DNA of 35,932 nt from Peptostreptococcaceae bacterium (GTDB taxonomy: Bacteria > Bacillota > Clostridia > Peptostreptococcales > Filifactoraceae), in assembly GCA_030532905.1 (NCBI GenBank), contig JAUNKE010000020.1, forward strand, positions 1 to 35,932, in the 5' to 3' direction. The notes beneath the pieces are model-generated. The model saw only the letters and a program-made list of their open reading frames with translations, ran no database searches and had not been told where the DNA came from. Shown piece by piece: positions 17,941-26,538 of this stretch (positions within the stretch are counted from its first letter, which is position 1; the number at the start of each line of letters is the position of its first letter). Made by a program: the position numbers and the translations under genes.

Positions 17941-18041
17941 CATTCTTGATTCCAAATCGTAAAAATGAACTCTTTATCCCAAACGCAAATTTATTTCAAC
18001 AAAAAAAAGAATCCGTGTATCGACGAATTCCATCGTAAATT
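17941..18041 (+). repeat. About 98-bp direct repeat, copy 2
   Basis: Second copy of the AT-rich repeat at 17359-17456, ending 27 bases before the degenerate first CRISPR repeat. Confidence 0.8.
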
Positions 18042-18068
18042 TCTTGTGGTTTGTTTTTGTTTGAAAAG

Positions 18069-18763
18069 CAAAATATTCCTTAGAGGGAAGGTAAAACAAA
18101 GATCGGCTCCAAGCAGGCTAAGATCAATGGCGAAGTCGTGACATGTATCAATTCCTTAGAGGGAAGGTAAAACGATGCTCCTCCAAACAGCGATGAAGTC
18201 GCGCCGCCGTCAAATCCAAACGGTATCAATTCCTTAGAGGGAAGGTAAAACTTAGAAAGGAGGGGAATTACATGAGAAAAAGTAATTCTTGTATCAATTC
18301 CTTAGAGGGAAGGTAAAACGTAGGGAAATACAGGGTGGAAACCACCCACAATGACCACCAATATGTATCAATTCCTTAGAGGGAAGGTAAAACGAGCTGG
18401 TAACAGCGGAGCAAACCTCTTCACAATCCCCGCAAGAGGACAGTATCAATTCCTTAGAGGGAAGGTAAAACTTCCGGATGCTTTCGGACTGTATCGGCTA
18501 GCTCAGGTCGATACTATGTATCAATTCCTTAGAGGGAAGGTAAAACTGAGTAATCGTAAGTTGCGTGACAATATTGCTACGAAAAAGTATCAATTCCTTA
18601 GAGGGAAGGTAAAACTTTGAGGAGAATTTTGCAGGTATAGTCAAAGACCTGCTAACGTATCAATTCCTTAGAGGGAAGGTAAAACTTGATAAGCCTGGAA
18701 AAGATCTGGTGGCAATTGCTAAGGAGTTTTCAAAGTATCAATTCCTTAGAGGGAAGGTAAAAC
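18069..18763 (-). CRISPR. CRISPR array, 10 repeats and 9 spacers, no cas genes in window
   Basis: Ten repeats of 29 bases start at 18069, 18145, 18223, 18291, 18365, 18443, 18518, 18587, 18657 and 18735. Nine are identical; the one at 18069 is degenerate at its outer end, as expected for the leader-distal repeat. In the minus-strand reading the repeat begins GTTTTACCTTCC and ends AAGGAATTGATAC, like repeats of type I-B and some type III systems of Clostridia, leaving an ATTGATAC 5' handle. Spacers are 47, 49, 39, 45, 49, 46, 40, 41 and 49 bases, mean 45, which is longer and more variable than usual for type I-B (about 34-38). A promoter to the right (18800-18828) supports leftward transcription. 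No cas gene, complete or broken, was seen within the window. Confidence 0.97.
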
Positions 18764-18828
18764 AACCGAAGTTATCAGCTGTTGAGAAATTACATATTTA
18801 TTCTATCACAGATTTATGGACTTTTCAA
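18764..18828 (-). promoter_or_regulatory. CRISPR leader with promoter
   Basis: On the minus strand, TTGAAA (18828-18823) and TAGAAT (18805-18800) are separated by exactly 17 bases, with TG one base before the -10. Transcription would begin about 30 bases before the leader-proximal repeat. The stretch is AT-rich, as leaders usually are. Confidence 0.68.
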
Positions 18829-18832
18829 GACT

Positions 18833-19025
18833 AAAAAGTCGGTCGACCTCCCGAAGTCGAAATCCCGAAAAGCATTCATTTTCCAAAATTCCTTCTTCAA
18901 GTCAAAATTTGAGTATTCATCGACCGACTTTTTTGCCGAAAAACGACAAAAAATGCCATTTTTGACAATCGTCGACAGCCGTACAATCCGGTAATAGCAA
19001 TTCGTCGGAGGCCGACCGACTTTTT
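18833..19025. repeat. Set of inverted repeats upstream of the CRISPR leader
   Basis: AAAAAGTCGGTCGACCTCC (18833-18851) pairs with 19007-19025 at 18 of 19 positions. A middle element at 18920-18933 is a perfect 14-base complement to the first part of the left arm. On the minus strand the last arm ends in TTTTT directly before the array -35, so it could act as a terminator insulating the array promoter. Confidence 0.75.
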
Positions 19026-19871
19026 TGGTTTTTTGCGCGGGTTTTGGGATGCAAATACAATTCACAAATTGCAATCCATCAGGTAAATTCGAAAGTTGGA
19101 TGAAGAATTGTATTCCCGAATCGTAAATCGCAAATTGCAATCCATAAATGAAACGGTAATTAAAAATCACATCTTAGAAATATAAATCCAAAATTTAATG
19201 CCAATCAAAGTACGAATCCAAAATTGCAAATAAAATCTCCATCGCGATTTCAAATTATAAAATTAAAATCGCAAGTTCTTATTCTTGTTTTCCTGTTCGT
19301 CATTCTTTTGTTTCGACAAACGTTGTTTGTCGCGGAACGGTGGGGTTACGAACCTAACCAAATTTTTGAGCTTGGCGAAAAAAATTTCCGGTAGGTTCCA
19401 TGCATGGGTTGACGAGTTAACGGTAAAAATAAATTTCCGTTCCGTTGGAACGGCGGAACGAAGAGGTCTTCGTTCCCTACAACGTGGTAAGCAAAGTCTC
19501 CGTATTCAAGACAAGAATAAAAAACAAAACAAAAACGAAAATCATAAATCGTAAATCATAATCAAATTTTCATCTGCAACTTCGAAATCCACTTCCAATG
19601 CCGATTCAAAATATAATTTTCAAATCCCGATTTTGAAACTCATCCGGATAGGAGGCGAGAAGTTTGTTTTTGGAAATCAGAAAGTAAATCCCAAATTTAT
19701 TCATCAATCTCCATCGCAACTTTTAAATCGAAAATCCATTTTGCAATCTCCATTCCAATCTAAAAACCAAACTAAATTTCAATGCCAAAATAATTTTTCT
19801 CACTAAACTATTGATATCACGAAACTTTTTGTTGAGACTCAATTTTAACGCAAAATAAATTCTTTTTTCCC
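19026..19871. other. AT-rich repeat-derived intergenic region
   Basis: No gene is supported here. The sequence is full of degenerate short motifs (AAATTGCAATCCAT at about 19066 and 19133; AAATCGTAAATC-like runs) and includes inverted relatives of the repeats found left of the CRISPR array (19397-19512). Open frames of 60-90 codons exist but have no ribosome site or recognisable protein. Confidence 0.6.
19437..19482 (-). repeat. Palindromic GGAACGG element, inverted copy
   Basis: Read on the minus strand this is TGTAGGGAACG, a variable middle, then CGTTCCGCCGTTCC and CGGAACGG. It is the same architecture as 17529-17573 but with a different first-hairpin loop. It is adjacent to inverted relatives of the 122-bp unit. 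Confidence 0.75.
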
Positions 19872-19938
19872 TTGCATTACTTGGCTATATATAGTATAGT
19901 TGTGTTTAAGATTGGCAACAAAACACAAGATATCGTGG
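19872..19938 (+). promoter_or_regulatory. nrdDG promoter with two NrdR-like boxes
   Basis: TTGCAT (19872-19877) and TATAGT (19895-19900) are 17 bases apart. Two sequences resemble the NrdR box (acaCwAtATaTwGtgt). One has a perfect core CTATATATAG at 19885-19894, overlapping the -10. The other is ACACAAGATATCGTGG at 19923-19938, agreeing at 13 of 16 positions. The cores are 41 bases apart, close to four helical turns, as expected for cooperative NrdR binding. NrdR represses ribonucleotide reductase genes in response to dATP/ATP. No nrdR gene is in the window. Confidence 0.65.
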
Positions 19939-19949
19939 GGAGGTAGAAG

Positions 19950-22067
19950 GTGAAAATTAGAAAGCGAAATGGTGAGAAAGTACAATTTGACGGCAACAAA
20001 ATCGTGGTGGCAATCGAAAAGGCGATGAATTCCGCAACCGGTGTTTTTGAAGAAGGCTTGGCGCAACGAATCGCGGATGAGATTGAGCGTTATGCGATTG
20101 AAAATGAGTTGGAGCTTTCGATTTATGATATAGAAGATCAGGTTTATTACAAACTGATTGAGAATAAAAATGCATCGACGGCGCGCGCGTACGAAAATTA
20201 CAAGGCGGTGCAGCGATTTAAGCGAGAAACGAATACAACGGACGACAGTATCATCACGCTTTTACATAAGAAAAATGAAGAGGTGATGAAAGAGAACTCG
20301 AACAAGAATGCCGTGATTGCATCGACGCAGCGTGATTTGATTGCGGGCGAGGTTTCCAAAGACATCGCCAGACGAAAGCTGATTCCGACCGACTTGCTCG
20401 AAGCGCATGACGAAGGTGTCATTCATTTGCACGATATGGATTATATCATTCAGCCGATGTTCAACTGCTGTTTGGTCAATATGGAAGATATGCTTGACAA
20501 AGGAACGGTCGTCAACGGCAAGCTGATTGAAACGCCGAAAAGTTTTCAGGTGGCTTGCAATGTCATGACTCAAATCATCGCGCAGGTGGCATCCAATCAA
20601 TACGGCGGACAGTCCATCAATATCAAATGTTTAGGAAAATATCTGCGCCGAAGCTATGAAAAAAATCTCGGCATCGCGTTGGATGCGACGGGAAATATCA
20701 AGGCGGCGGAAAAATTGGCGGAGAAGCTGACGCAAAAAGATTTGGAAAGCGGCATCCAAACGATTCAATATCAAATCAACACCTTGATGACTTCGAACGG
20801 GCAGGCGCCTTTCGTCACTTTGTTTTTGCAAGTCGAAGAAGGACGGTATGAGCAAGAGGTGGCGCGCATCATTGAGGAAATTTTGAAGCAGCGCATTCAG
20901 GGAATTAAGAATGAGTCGGGAGTCTATGTGACACCGGCATTTCCGAAATTGGTCTATGTGCTTGACGAAAACAATACGGGCGAGAATTCGCCATACTATT
21001 ATTTGACATCGCTGGCGATTCGTTGTACGGCGAAACGGATGTATCCCGATTATATTTCCGCGAAGAAAATGCGTGAGAATTACGAGGGCAATGTCTTTGC
21101 ACCGATGGGCTGCCGCGCATTTCTTTCACCGTGGAAGGATGAGCGCGGAAAATATCAATTCGAGGGTCGATTCAACATCGGCGTATGCACCATCAATCTG
21201 CCGCAGATTGGAATTTTGGCGCATGGCGATGAGCAAAAATTCTTCGAGATTTTGGATAAGCGATTGGAACTCGTGCGTCGCGCTTGTTTGCTCCGATACG
21301 ATTTGCTCAAGGATGTGACGAGCGATTCGAGTCCGATTCATTGGCAGCATGGAGCGATTGCGCGTTTGCCGCAACATGAACCGATCGGACATTTGCTCAA
21401 GGGCGGCTATGCGACGGTGACGCTCGGCTATATCGGAATCTATGAAGCGACGCTGTTGACGAAGGGAGTCAGCCACACGCATCCGAAGGGCACGGAATTT
21501 GCAATGAAAATCATGGACGCGATGAATGAAAAAGTTGCCGAGTGGAAGGAGAAGGACGGTTTGGGCTATGCGCTTTACGGTACGCCGGCGGAGAGTCTGT
21601 GCTATTCTTTTGCACGACGGGATAAGGAGCGTTTCGGCATTATCAAGGATGTCACCGACAAAGGATATTACACCAACAGTTTTCATGTGGATGTGCGCGA
21701 AGAAATCGAGGCATTTGAAAAGTTCAGCTTTGAAGCGAAATTCCAAAACAAATCGCGCGGCGGCTGCATTTCTTATATTGAAATTCCGAATATGTGTCAC
21801 AATCTGGAGGCTTTGGAAAGCATGGTGCAATATATTTATGACAATATCACCTATGCGGAGTTCAACACGAAGAGCGATTATTGCCAAGTCTGCGGATTTG
21901 ACGGCGAAATTATGATTAACGACGACAACGAATGGGAATGTCCACAATGCCATAACAAAGATTTGTCCAAAATCAATGTCACTCGTCGTACTTGCGGTTA
22001 TTTGGGCGAGAATTTTTGGAATGACGGCAAGACGCGAGAAATCAAGTCGAGGGTTATGCATATCTGA
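19950..22067 (+). CDS. nrdD: Anaerobic (class III) ribonucleoside-triphosphate reductase NrdD
   Basis: NrdD makes deoxyribonucleotides under anoxic conditions using a glycyl radical. The 705-residue protein starts with an ATP-cone regulatory domain (IRKRNGEKVQFDGNKIVVAI). The ten-stranded barrel core follows (FNCCLVNMEDML, SNQYGGQSINIKCLGKYL, MGCRAFLSPW), then the zinc site CQVCGF...CPQCHNKD. The glycyl-radical loop RRTCGYLGENFWND places the radical at Gly683. The start is GTG (19950), preceded by a GGGGAGGT ribosome site. The stop overlaps the nrdG start by one base. Presence of this enzyme indicates anaerobic growth. Confidence 0.97.
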   Translation: MKIRKRNGEKVQFDGNKIVVAIEKAMNSATGVFEEGLAQRIADEIERYAIENELELSIYDIEDQVYYKLIENKNASTARAYENYKAVQRFKRETNTTDDSIITLLHKKNEEVMKENSNKNAVIASTQRDLIAGEVSKDIARRKLIPTDLLEAHDEGVIHLHDMDYIIQPMFNCCLVNMEDMLDKGTVVNGKLIETPKSFQVACNVMTQIIAQVASNQYGGQSINIKCLGKYLRRSYEKNLGIALDATGNIKAAEKLAEKLTQKDLESGIQTIQYQINTLMTSNGQAPFVTLFLQVEEGRYEQEVARIIEEILKQRIQGIKNESGVYVTPAFPKLVYVLDENNTGENSPYYYLTSLAIRCTAKRMYPDYISAKKMRENYEGNVFAPMGCRAFLSPWKDERGKYQFEGRFNIGVCTINLPQIGILAHGDEQKFFEILDKRLELVRRACLLRYDLLKDVTSDSSPIHWQHGAIARLPQHEPIGHLLKGGYATVTLGYIGIYEATLLTKGVSHTHPKGTEFAMKIMDAMNEKVAEWKEKDGLGYALYGTPAESLCYSFARRDKERFGIIKDVTDKGYYTNSFHVDVREEIEAFEKFSFEAKFQNKSRGGCISYIEIPNMCHNLEALESMVQYIYDNITYAEFNTKSDYCQVCGFDGEIMINDDNEWECPQCHNKDLSKINVTRRTCGYLGENFWNDGKTREIKSRVMHI

Positions 22068-22561
22068 TGCGATACGCTCAGATTCGAAAATATGATGTCG
22101 CCAACGGAAGCGGAATTCGGGTCAGCCTGTTCGTATCGGGCTGCACATTGGGTTGCAAAAATTGTTTCAACAAAGCCTATCAGGATTTTGCTTTCGGCAA
22201 GGAGCTGGACGAATCGGCGATTGAGCTGTTGACCGAGTATCTTTCATGCGATACGATAAAGGGCTTGAGCGTGCTCGGTGGCGAGCCGATGGACAATGCG
22301 CGCGAGCTCGGGGACATCATTTACAAAATAAGGCAGAAAGTGGACAAAGGCATTTGGATTTACAGCGGCTATACTTTGGAGCAAATTCTCAAAGATGAGT
22401 GGAAGAAAAAGTTGTTGATGCTTTGCGATGTGCTTGTCGACGGACGATTTGTCGAAGAGCTCAAGGATTTGCGATTGCGATTCCGAGGCTCGAGCAATCA
22501 GCGCATCATCGACATTCAAGAGAGCATTCGACATGACAAAGTTGTTTTGTGGATGGAATAG
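22067..22561 (+). CDS. nrdG: Anaerobic ribonucleotide reductase activating protein NrdG
   Basis: NrdG is the radical-SAM activase that installs the glycyl radical on NrdD. The 164-residue protein has the CX3CX2C cluster motif in SGCTLGCKNCFN, the GGEP motif in SVLGGEPMDNA, and the short family C-terminus. Length is normal for NrdG (150-175). It overlaps nrdD by one base and is therefore translationally coupled; the pair ends at a strong terminator. Confidence 0.97.
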   Translation: MRYAQIRKYDVANGSGIRVSLFVSGCTLGCKNCFNKAYQDFAFGKELDESAIELLTEYLSCDTIKGLSVLGGEPMDNARELGDIIYKIRQKVDKGIWIYSGYTLEQILKDEWKKKLLMLCDVLVDGRFVEELKDLRLRFRGSSNQRIIDIQESIRHDKVVLWME

Positions 22562-22614
22562 AAGCACGGCGATGCTTGCCCGTTTTTGAACGGGGAGTGT
22601 CGCGGTGCTTTTTT
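22562..22614 (+). terminator. Terminator after nrdG
   Basis: AAGCAC/GTGCTT outer pairing and a CCCGTT/AACGGG inner hairpin form a long stem ending in TTTTTT, directly after the nrdG stop. Confidence 0.8.
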
Positions 22615-22685
22615 GTGCGATATGCAAGAAAAATGAAAGTTGATTTCAAAAGTATGAATAATTGACAATGAAAACGCTTTGATGA

Positions 22686-22714
22686 TTGACAAATCGGACA
22701 GAAATATATAAAAT
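22686..22714 (+). promoter_or_regulatory. Promoter of the pyruvate carboxylase gene
   Basis: A consensus TTGACA (22686-22691) lies 17 bases from TAAAAT (22709-22714), about 85 bases upstream of the gene. Confidence 0.6.
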
Positions 22715-22800
22715 GGTAGGAAGAATTTTTGCAGAGAATTCAAATGATATCAATGGAATTATATTTTTGACGGATAATTTGTTTTCGGAAAGGAGTCGCT

Positions 22801-25800
22801 ATGGTAAAAAAGTTTAAACGCGTATTAGTCGCAAACCGCGGAGAAATTGCAATTCGGATTTTCAGAGCTTGCAAAGAACTGGGCATTCGCTCCGTTGCGA
22901 TTTATTCGGAAGAAGATAAGACGGCTCTCTTTCGCACGAAGGCGGACGAATCCTATTTGATTGGAAAGAACAAAAGTCCTCTGCAAGCTTATTTGAATAT
23001 GGATGAAATTATCAGGCTCGCCGTCAAGAAGGGCGTCGATGCAATTCATCCCGGCTACGGATTTCTTGCGGAGAATGCTGAGTTCTCCAAACGCTGCGAG
23101 GAGGCGGGCATCACATTTATCGGGCCGGACGAAAGAATGATTGGCATGCTCGGTGACAAAATTCAATCCAAATTGGTTGCGCAGGAAGTCGATGTTCCGA
23201 CGATTCCGGGTGTAGATAAAGCGATTCGAAATGACAAGGAGGCCGTCGAGTTTGCAAAAAAGGCGGGCTATCCGCTCATCATCAAAGCGTCCGCGGGCGG
23301 CGGCGGTCGCGGTATGCGAATCGTTCATTGTGAAGAAGAATTGCTGGAGTCCTATCACAGCGCCAGCTCGGAGGCGGGCAACGCATTCGGGATAGAGGAT
23401 GTTTTTATAGAAAAATACTTGGAAAAGCCCAAGCATATCGAAGTGCAAATTCTGGGTGATAAATACGGAAATATTGTTCATCTCTTTGAGAGAGATTGCT
23501 CGATTCAAAGACGACATCAGAAATTGATTGAGTTTACGCCGGCATTTGCCGTCAGCGAAGAAAAGCGAAACGAGATTTGCCAAGATGCGATAAAAATTGC
23601 AAAAAGAGTCGGATACAGCAATGCGGGAACGGTGGAATTTCTGCTCGATAAGAATGAGAATCATTATTTTATCGAAATGAATCCGCGCATCCAAGTCGAG
23701 CATACGGTGACCGAGATGGTAACGGGCATCGACATCGTGCAGAGTCAGATTCTGATTGCGCAGGGATACGCGCTCGATTCCAAAGAAATCGGCATCAAAT
23801 CTCAAGCGGATATTTCGTCGAGAGGATTTGCGATTCAATGCCGCGTTACGACCGAAGACCCGACCAATTCCTTCGCTCCGGATACCGGGCGATTGGATGT
23901 CTATCGCAGCGGCTCGGGTTTCGGCATTCGGCTTGACGGCGGCAATGCGTTCACCGGCTCGGTGATTTCGCCCTATTATGACAGTTTGCTCGTGAAAATT
24001 ACATCGCATTCGAGAACTTTTGAAGATGCGATTCAAAAATCGCTCCGCTCGCTCAAAGAGATGGCGATTTCCGGAGTGAAAACCAATATCGGCTTTTTAA
24101 TCAATGTGCTCAGTAGCGAGGATTTTGCGCGCGGAGTTTGCGACACGCATTTTATCACCGACAATCCGTCGCTGTTCGACATTCGCCCGAAAAATGACAG
24201 AGAGCTGAAAATGCTGAAATATCTCGGCAATATTATCGTATCGGAAACCGGCGGGAAAAAACCGGACTTTGACATCCCGATTGTGCCAAAAGTCGTGCGT
24301 GCGAAAAATCAGGAAGGCAGTCGGAAAATTTTGTTGGAACGGGGAGTTGAGGGGCTGATAGACTGGATTCATCAGCAGAAAAAGCTGCTCATCACCGACA
24401 CGACGATGCGGGACGCTCATCAGTCGTTGATGGCGACGCGTGTGCGAACCAAAGATATGCTCAAGATTGCCAAAGCGACTTCGGTCTATGGGCAGGATTT
24501 GTTTTCTTTGGAGATGTGGGGCGGCGCAACCTTTGATGTGGCGTATCGTTTTTTGCATGAGTCGCCTTGGAAAAGATTGGAGGATTTGCGCAGAAAGATT
24601 CCGAACATCCTTTTTCAAATGCTGATTCGAGGAAGCAATGCCGTCGGCTACAAAAATTATCCGGACAATGTGAATCGAGAATTTATCAAAGCATCTGCGG
24701 AAAGCGGAATCGACATATTTCGGATTTTCGATTCGCTCAACTGGATGGAAGGAATGTTGCCGGCGATTGAGGAAGTGCGCAATCAGGATAAGATTGCCGA
24801 AGCCTGCATTTGCTACACGGGCGACATTTTGGATGAGCGCAGAGACAAATACAATCTGAAATACTATGTCGATATGGCGAAGGAGATTGAAAAAGCCGGC
24901 TCGCATATTTTGGGAATAAAGGATATGTCCGGTCTGCTCAAGCCTTATGCCGCGGGCAAATTGATTCGTGCGCTCAAAGATGAAATTTCCATTCCGATTC
25001 ATCTGCACACGCACGACACTTCCGGCAACGGAGTCGCAACGATTTTGATGGCGGCGGAGGCAGGAGTCGATATTGTCGATACCGCGCTCAATTCGATGTC
25101 CGGTTTGACGAGTCAGCCGGCGCTCAATTCCGTCGTGGCGGCGCTCGAAAATACCGAGCGGGCAACCGGATTGGATTTGGACAAAATGGAAGAATTGTCG
25201 AGATATTGGTCGGCGGTTCGTCCGGTCTATGCGAAATTTGAATCTGATTTGAAATCCGGCACCACCGAAGTCTATAAATATGAAATTCCGGGCGGGCAAT
25301 ATTCCAATTTGCGTCCGCAGGTAGAAAGTTTCGGTTTGGGGCATCGCTTTGAAGAGGTCAAAGAGATGTTCAAAAATGTCAACTACATGGTTGGCGACAT
25401 CGTCAAGGTGACCCCTTCTTCAAAAATGGTGGGCGACTTTGCAATTTTCATGGTGCAAAACGATTTGACACCCGAAAATATTTTAGAAAAAGGGCAAAAT
25501 CTGACTTATCCCGATTCTGTCGTCGATTATTTCAAAGGGATGATGGGGCAACCGATGGGCGGTTTTCCGAAAGATATTCAGAAAATGGTGCTCAAAGATG
25601 AAGAGCCGATTACCGTGCGTCCCGGATTGTTGCTCGAGGATTTTGATTTTGAATCGGCGATAAAGATGCTGGAGCGCGAATACAAAATCCAAGCCGATAT
25701 GAAGGATGCGCTCGCGTATGCTTTATATGGAAAGGTGTTTGAAGATTATCTCAAGCATTATCAGGAGTTCGGGGACTTGACGCAGATGGGGAGCGATGTG

Positions 25801-26235
25801 TTTTTTCATGGGCTTGCGGAAGGCGAGATTGCCGAAATAGAAGTCAAGGAAGGAAAAACTCTCGTCACCAAATTGCTTGAAATCGGCAAGGTGGATAAAG
25901 AGGGATACAAAACTTTGGCTTTTGAGGTCAACGGCAACCGTCGCGAAATAAAAATTTTCGATTCGAAAACCGCCGTTCAGAAACCGGCGGAGTATATACC
26001 GATGGCGGATGCTTCCAACGAAAACGAAATCGGCGCGGTGATTCCGGGTATGGTTTCCAAAATTCTGGTCAAAAAAGGCGAGCGCGTCGAAGCCAACCAA
26101 AATCTAATCGTCATCGAGGCGATGAAAATGGAAACCAATATCATGGCAAAAAAATCGGGCATCATTCAGGAAATTGCAGTCGAGGAAAAACAATCGGTAA
26201 AAACCGGGCAACTGCTGATTGTGATGGACGAGTGA
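22801..26235 (+). CDS. pyc: Pyruvate carboxylase
   Basis: This single-chain biotin enzyme carboxylates pyruvate to oxaloacetate, replenishing the TCA branch and feeding gluconeogenesis. The 1144-residue protein has the full order. Biotin carboxylase comes first (FKRVLVANRGEIAIRIFRAC; the ATP-grasp glycine loop KASAGGGGRGMR; EMNPRIQVEHTVTE). The carboxyltransferase barrel follows (LLITDTTMRDAHQSLMATR, with PIHLHTHDTSGNG). The C-terminal biotinyl domain ends with VIEAMKMETN, placing the biotinylated lysine at Lys1109. Length is normal (about 1140-1150). An AAAGGAG ribosome site precedes ATG. It is a single-gene unit. Confidence 0.98.
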   Translation: MVKKFKRVLVANRGEIAIRIFRACKELGIRSVAIYSEEDKTALFRTKADESYLIGKNKSPLQAYLNMDEIIRLAVKKGVDAIHPGYGFLAENAEFSKRCEEAGITFIGPDERMIGMLGDKIQSKLVAQEVDVPTIPGVDKAIRNDKEAVEFAKKAGYPLIIKASAGGGGRGMRIVHCEEELLESYHSASSEAGNAFGIEDVFIEKYLEKPKHIEVQILGDKYGNIVHLFERDCSIQRRHQKLIEFTPAFAVSEEKRNEICQDAIKIAKRVGYSNAGTVEFLLDKNENHYFIEMNPRIQVEHTVTEMVTGIDIVQSQILIAQGYALDSKEIGIKSQADISSRGFAIQCRVTTEDPTNSFAPDTGRLDVYRSGSGFGIRLDGGNAFTGSVISPYYDSLLVKITSHSRTFEDAIQKSLRSLKEMAISGVKTNIGFLINVLSSEDFARGVCDTHFITDNPSLFDIRPKNDRELKMLKYLGNIIVSETGGKKPDFDIPIVPKVVRAKNQEGSRKILLERGVEGLIDWIHQQKKLLITDTTMRDAHQSLMATRVRTKDMLKIAKATSVYGQDLFSLEMWGGATFDVAYRFLHESPWKRLEDLRRKIPNILFQMLIRGSNAVGYKNYPDNVNREFIKASAESGIDIFRIFDSLNWMEGMLPAIEEVRNQDKIAEACICYTGDILDERRDKYNLKYYVDMAKEIEKAGSHILGIKDMSGLLKPYAAGKLIRALKDEISIPIHLHTHDTSGNGVATILMAAEAGVDIVDTALNSMSGLTSQPALNSVVAALENTERATGLDLDKMEELSRYWSAVRPVYAKFESDLKSGTTEVYKYEIPGGQYSNLRPQVESFGLGHRFEEVKEMFKNVNYMVGDIVKVTPSSKMVGDFAIFMVQNDLTPENILEKGQNLTYPDSVVDYFKGMMGQPMGGFPKDIQKMVLKDEEPITVRPGLLLEDFDFESAIKMLEREYKIQADMKDALAYALYGKVFEDYLKHYQEFGDLTQMGSDVFFHGLAEGEIAEIEVKEGKTLVTKLLEIGKVDKEGYKTLAFEVNGNRREIKIFDSKTAVQKPAEYIPMADASNENEIGAVIPGMVSKILVKKGERVEANQNLIVIEAMKMETNIMAKKSGIIQEIAVEEKQSVKTGQLLIVMDE

Positions 26236-26363
26236 TGCTTTGGAGTGAATAATATTCGTCGGATAATTCTCCAAGTTCGCATAGAGCATACGAATTTTTA
26301 TGCTTTAACATAGGAACGATTCCATATTGCGATTAAATGGGGCACATTCGACATCTCATTAAA

Positions 26364-26433
26364 TATAAAGACGACTTCTTCTTCATTGAGCGATGAGGAA
26401 TTATAGGGGTCGTCTTTTGTTTGGCAAATTTTT
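26364..26433 (+). repeat. 70-bp direct repeat / terminator, left copy
   Basis: The copy contains AAAGACGAC...GTCGTCTTT as an outer stem and a TTCTTCATT/GATGAGGAA inner stem with GU pairs, then a T-rich tail, so it is probably the terminator of the pyruvate carboxylase gene 130 bases upstream. It matches 29930-29999 at 68 of 70 positions, the two differences lying in the loop. The rest of 26236-26538 holds only the helicase promoter region. Confidence 0.85.
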
Positions 26434-26492
26434 GGTGTCCGTTTTAACAATTCTCATTGATGAAATCGGTTTTCAAAAATGCGGTGAAATGA

Positions 26493-26498
26493 TATAAT
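26493..26498 (+). promoter_or_regulatory. -10 element upstream of the helicase gene
   Basis: TATAAT lies 40 bases before the helicase start. A TTTTCA at 26470-26475 is 17 bases upstream, a mediocre -35. Confidence 0.45.
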
Positions 26499-26538
26499 TT
26501 TATTTAGAACATTGATAAGTATAGATTAGGAGAATGTC

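Noticed and set aside
18351-18620. Open frame of 89 codons across the CRISPR array
   Set aside because: Its repeating YQFLRGKVK is simply the translated CRISPR repeat, not a protein.
18782-19170. Frames of 70-118 codons to the right of the CRISPR array, checked as possible cas remnants
   Set aside because: No Cas motif is visible (no HD, no ferredoxin-like or glycine-rich loops), and they follow the inverted repeats and AT-rich low-complexity sequence.
21126-22061. Long minus-strand frame opposite nrdD
   Set aside because: Same antisense effect; nrdD on the other strand is a complete well-conserved enzyme.
24097-25344. Long open frame (about 415 codons) on the minus strand, and another at 22825-24036
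   Set aside because: They lie wholly opposite pyruvate carboxylase, translate to basic, His/Arg/Phe-rich sequence with no family, and are explained as antisense shadows of a biased coding sequence.
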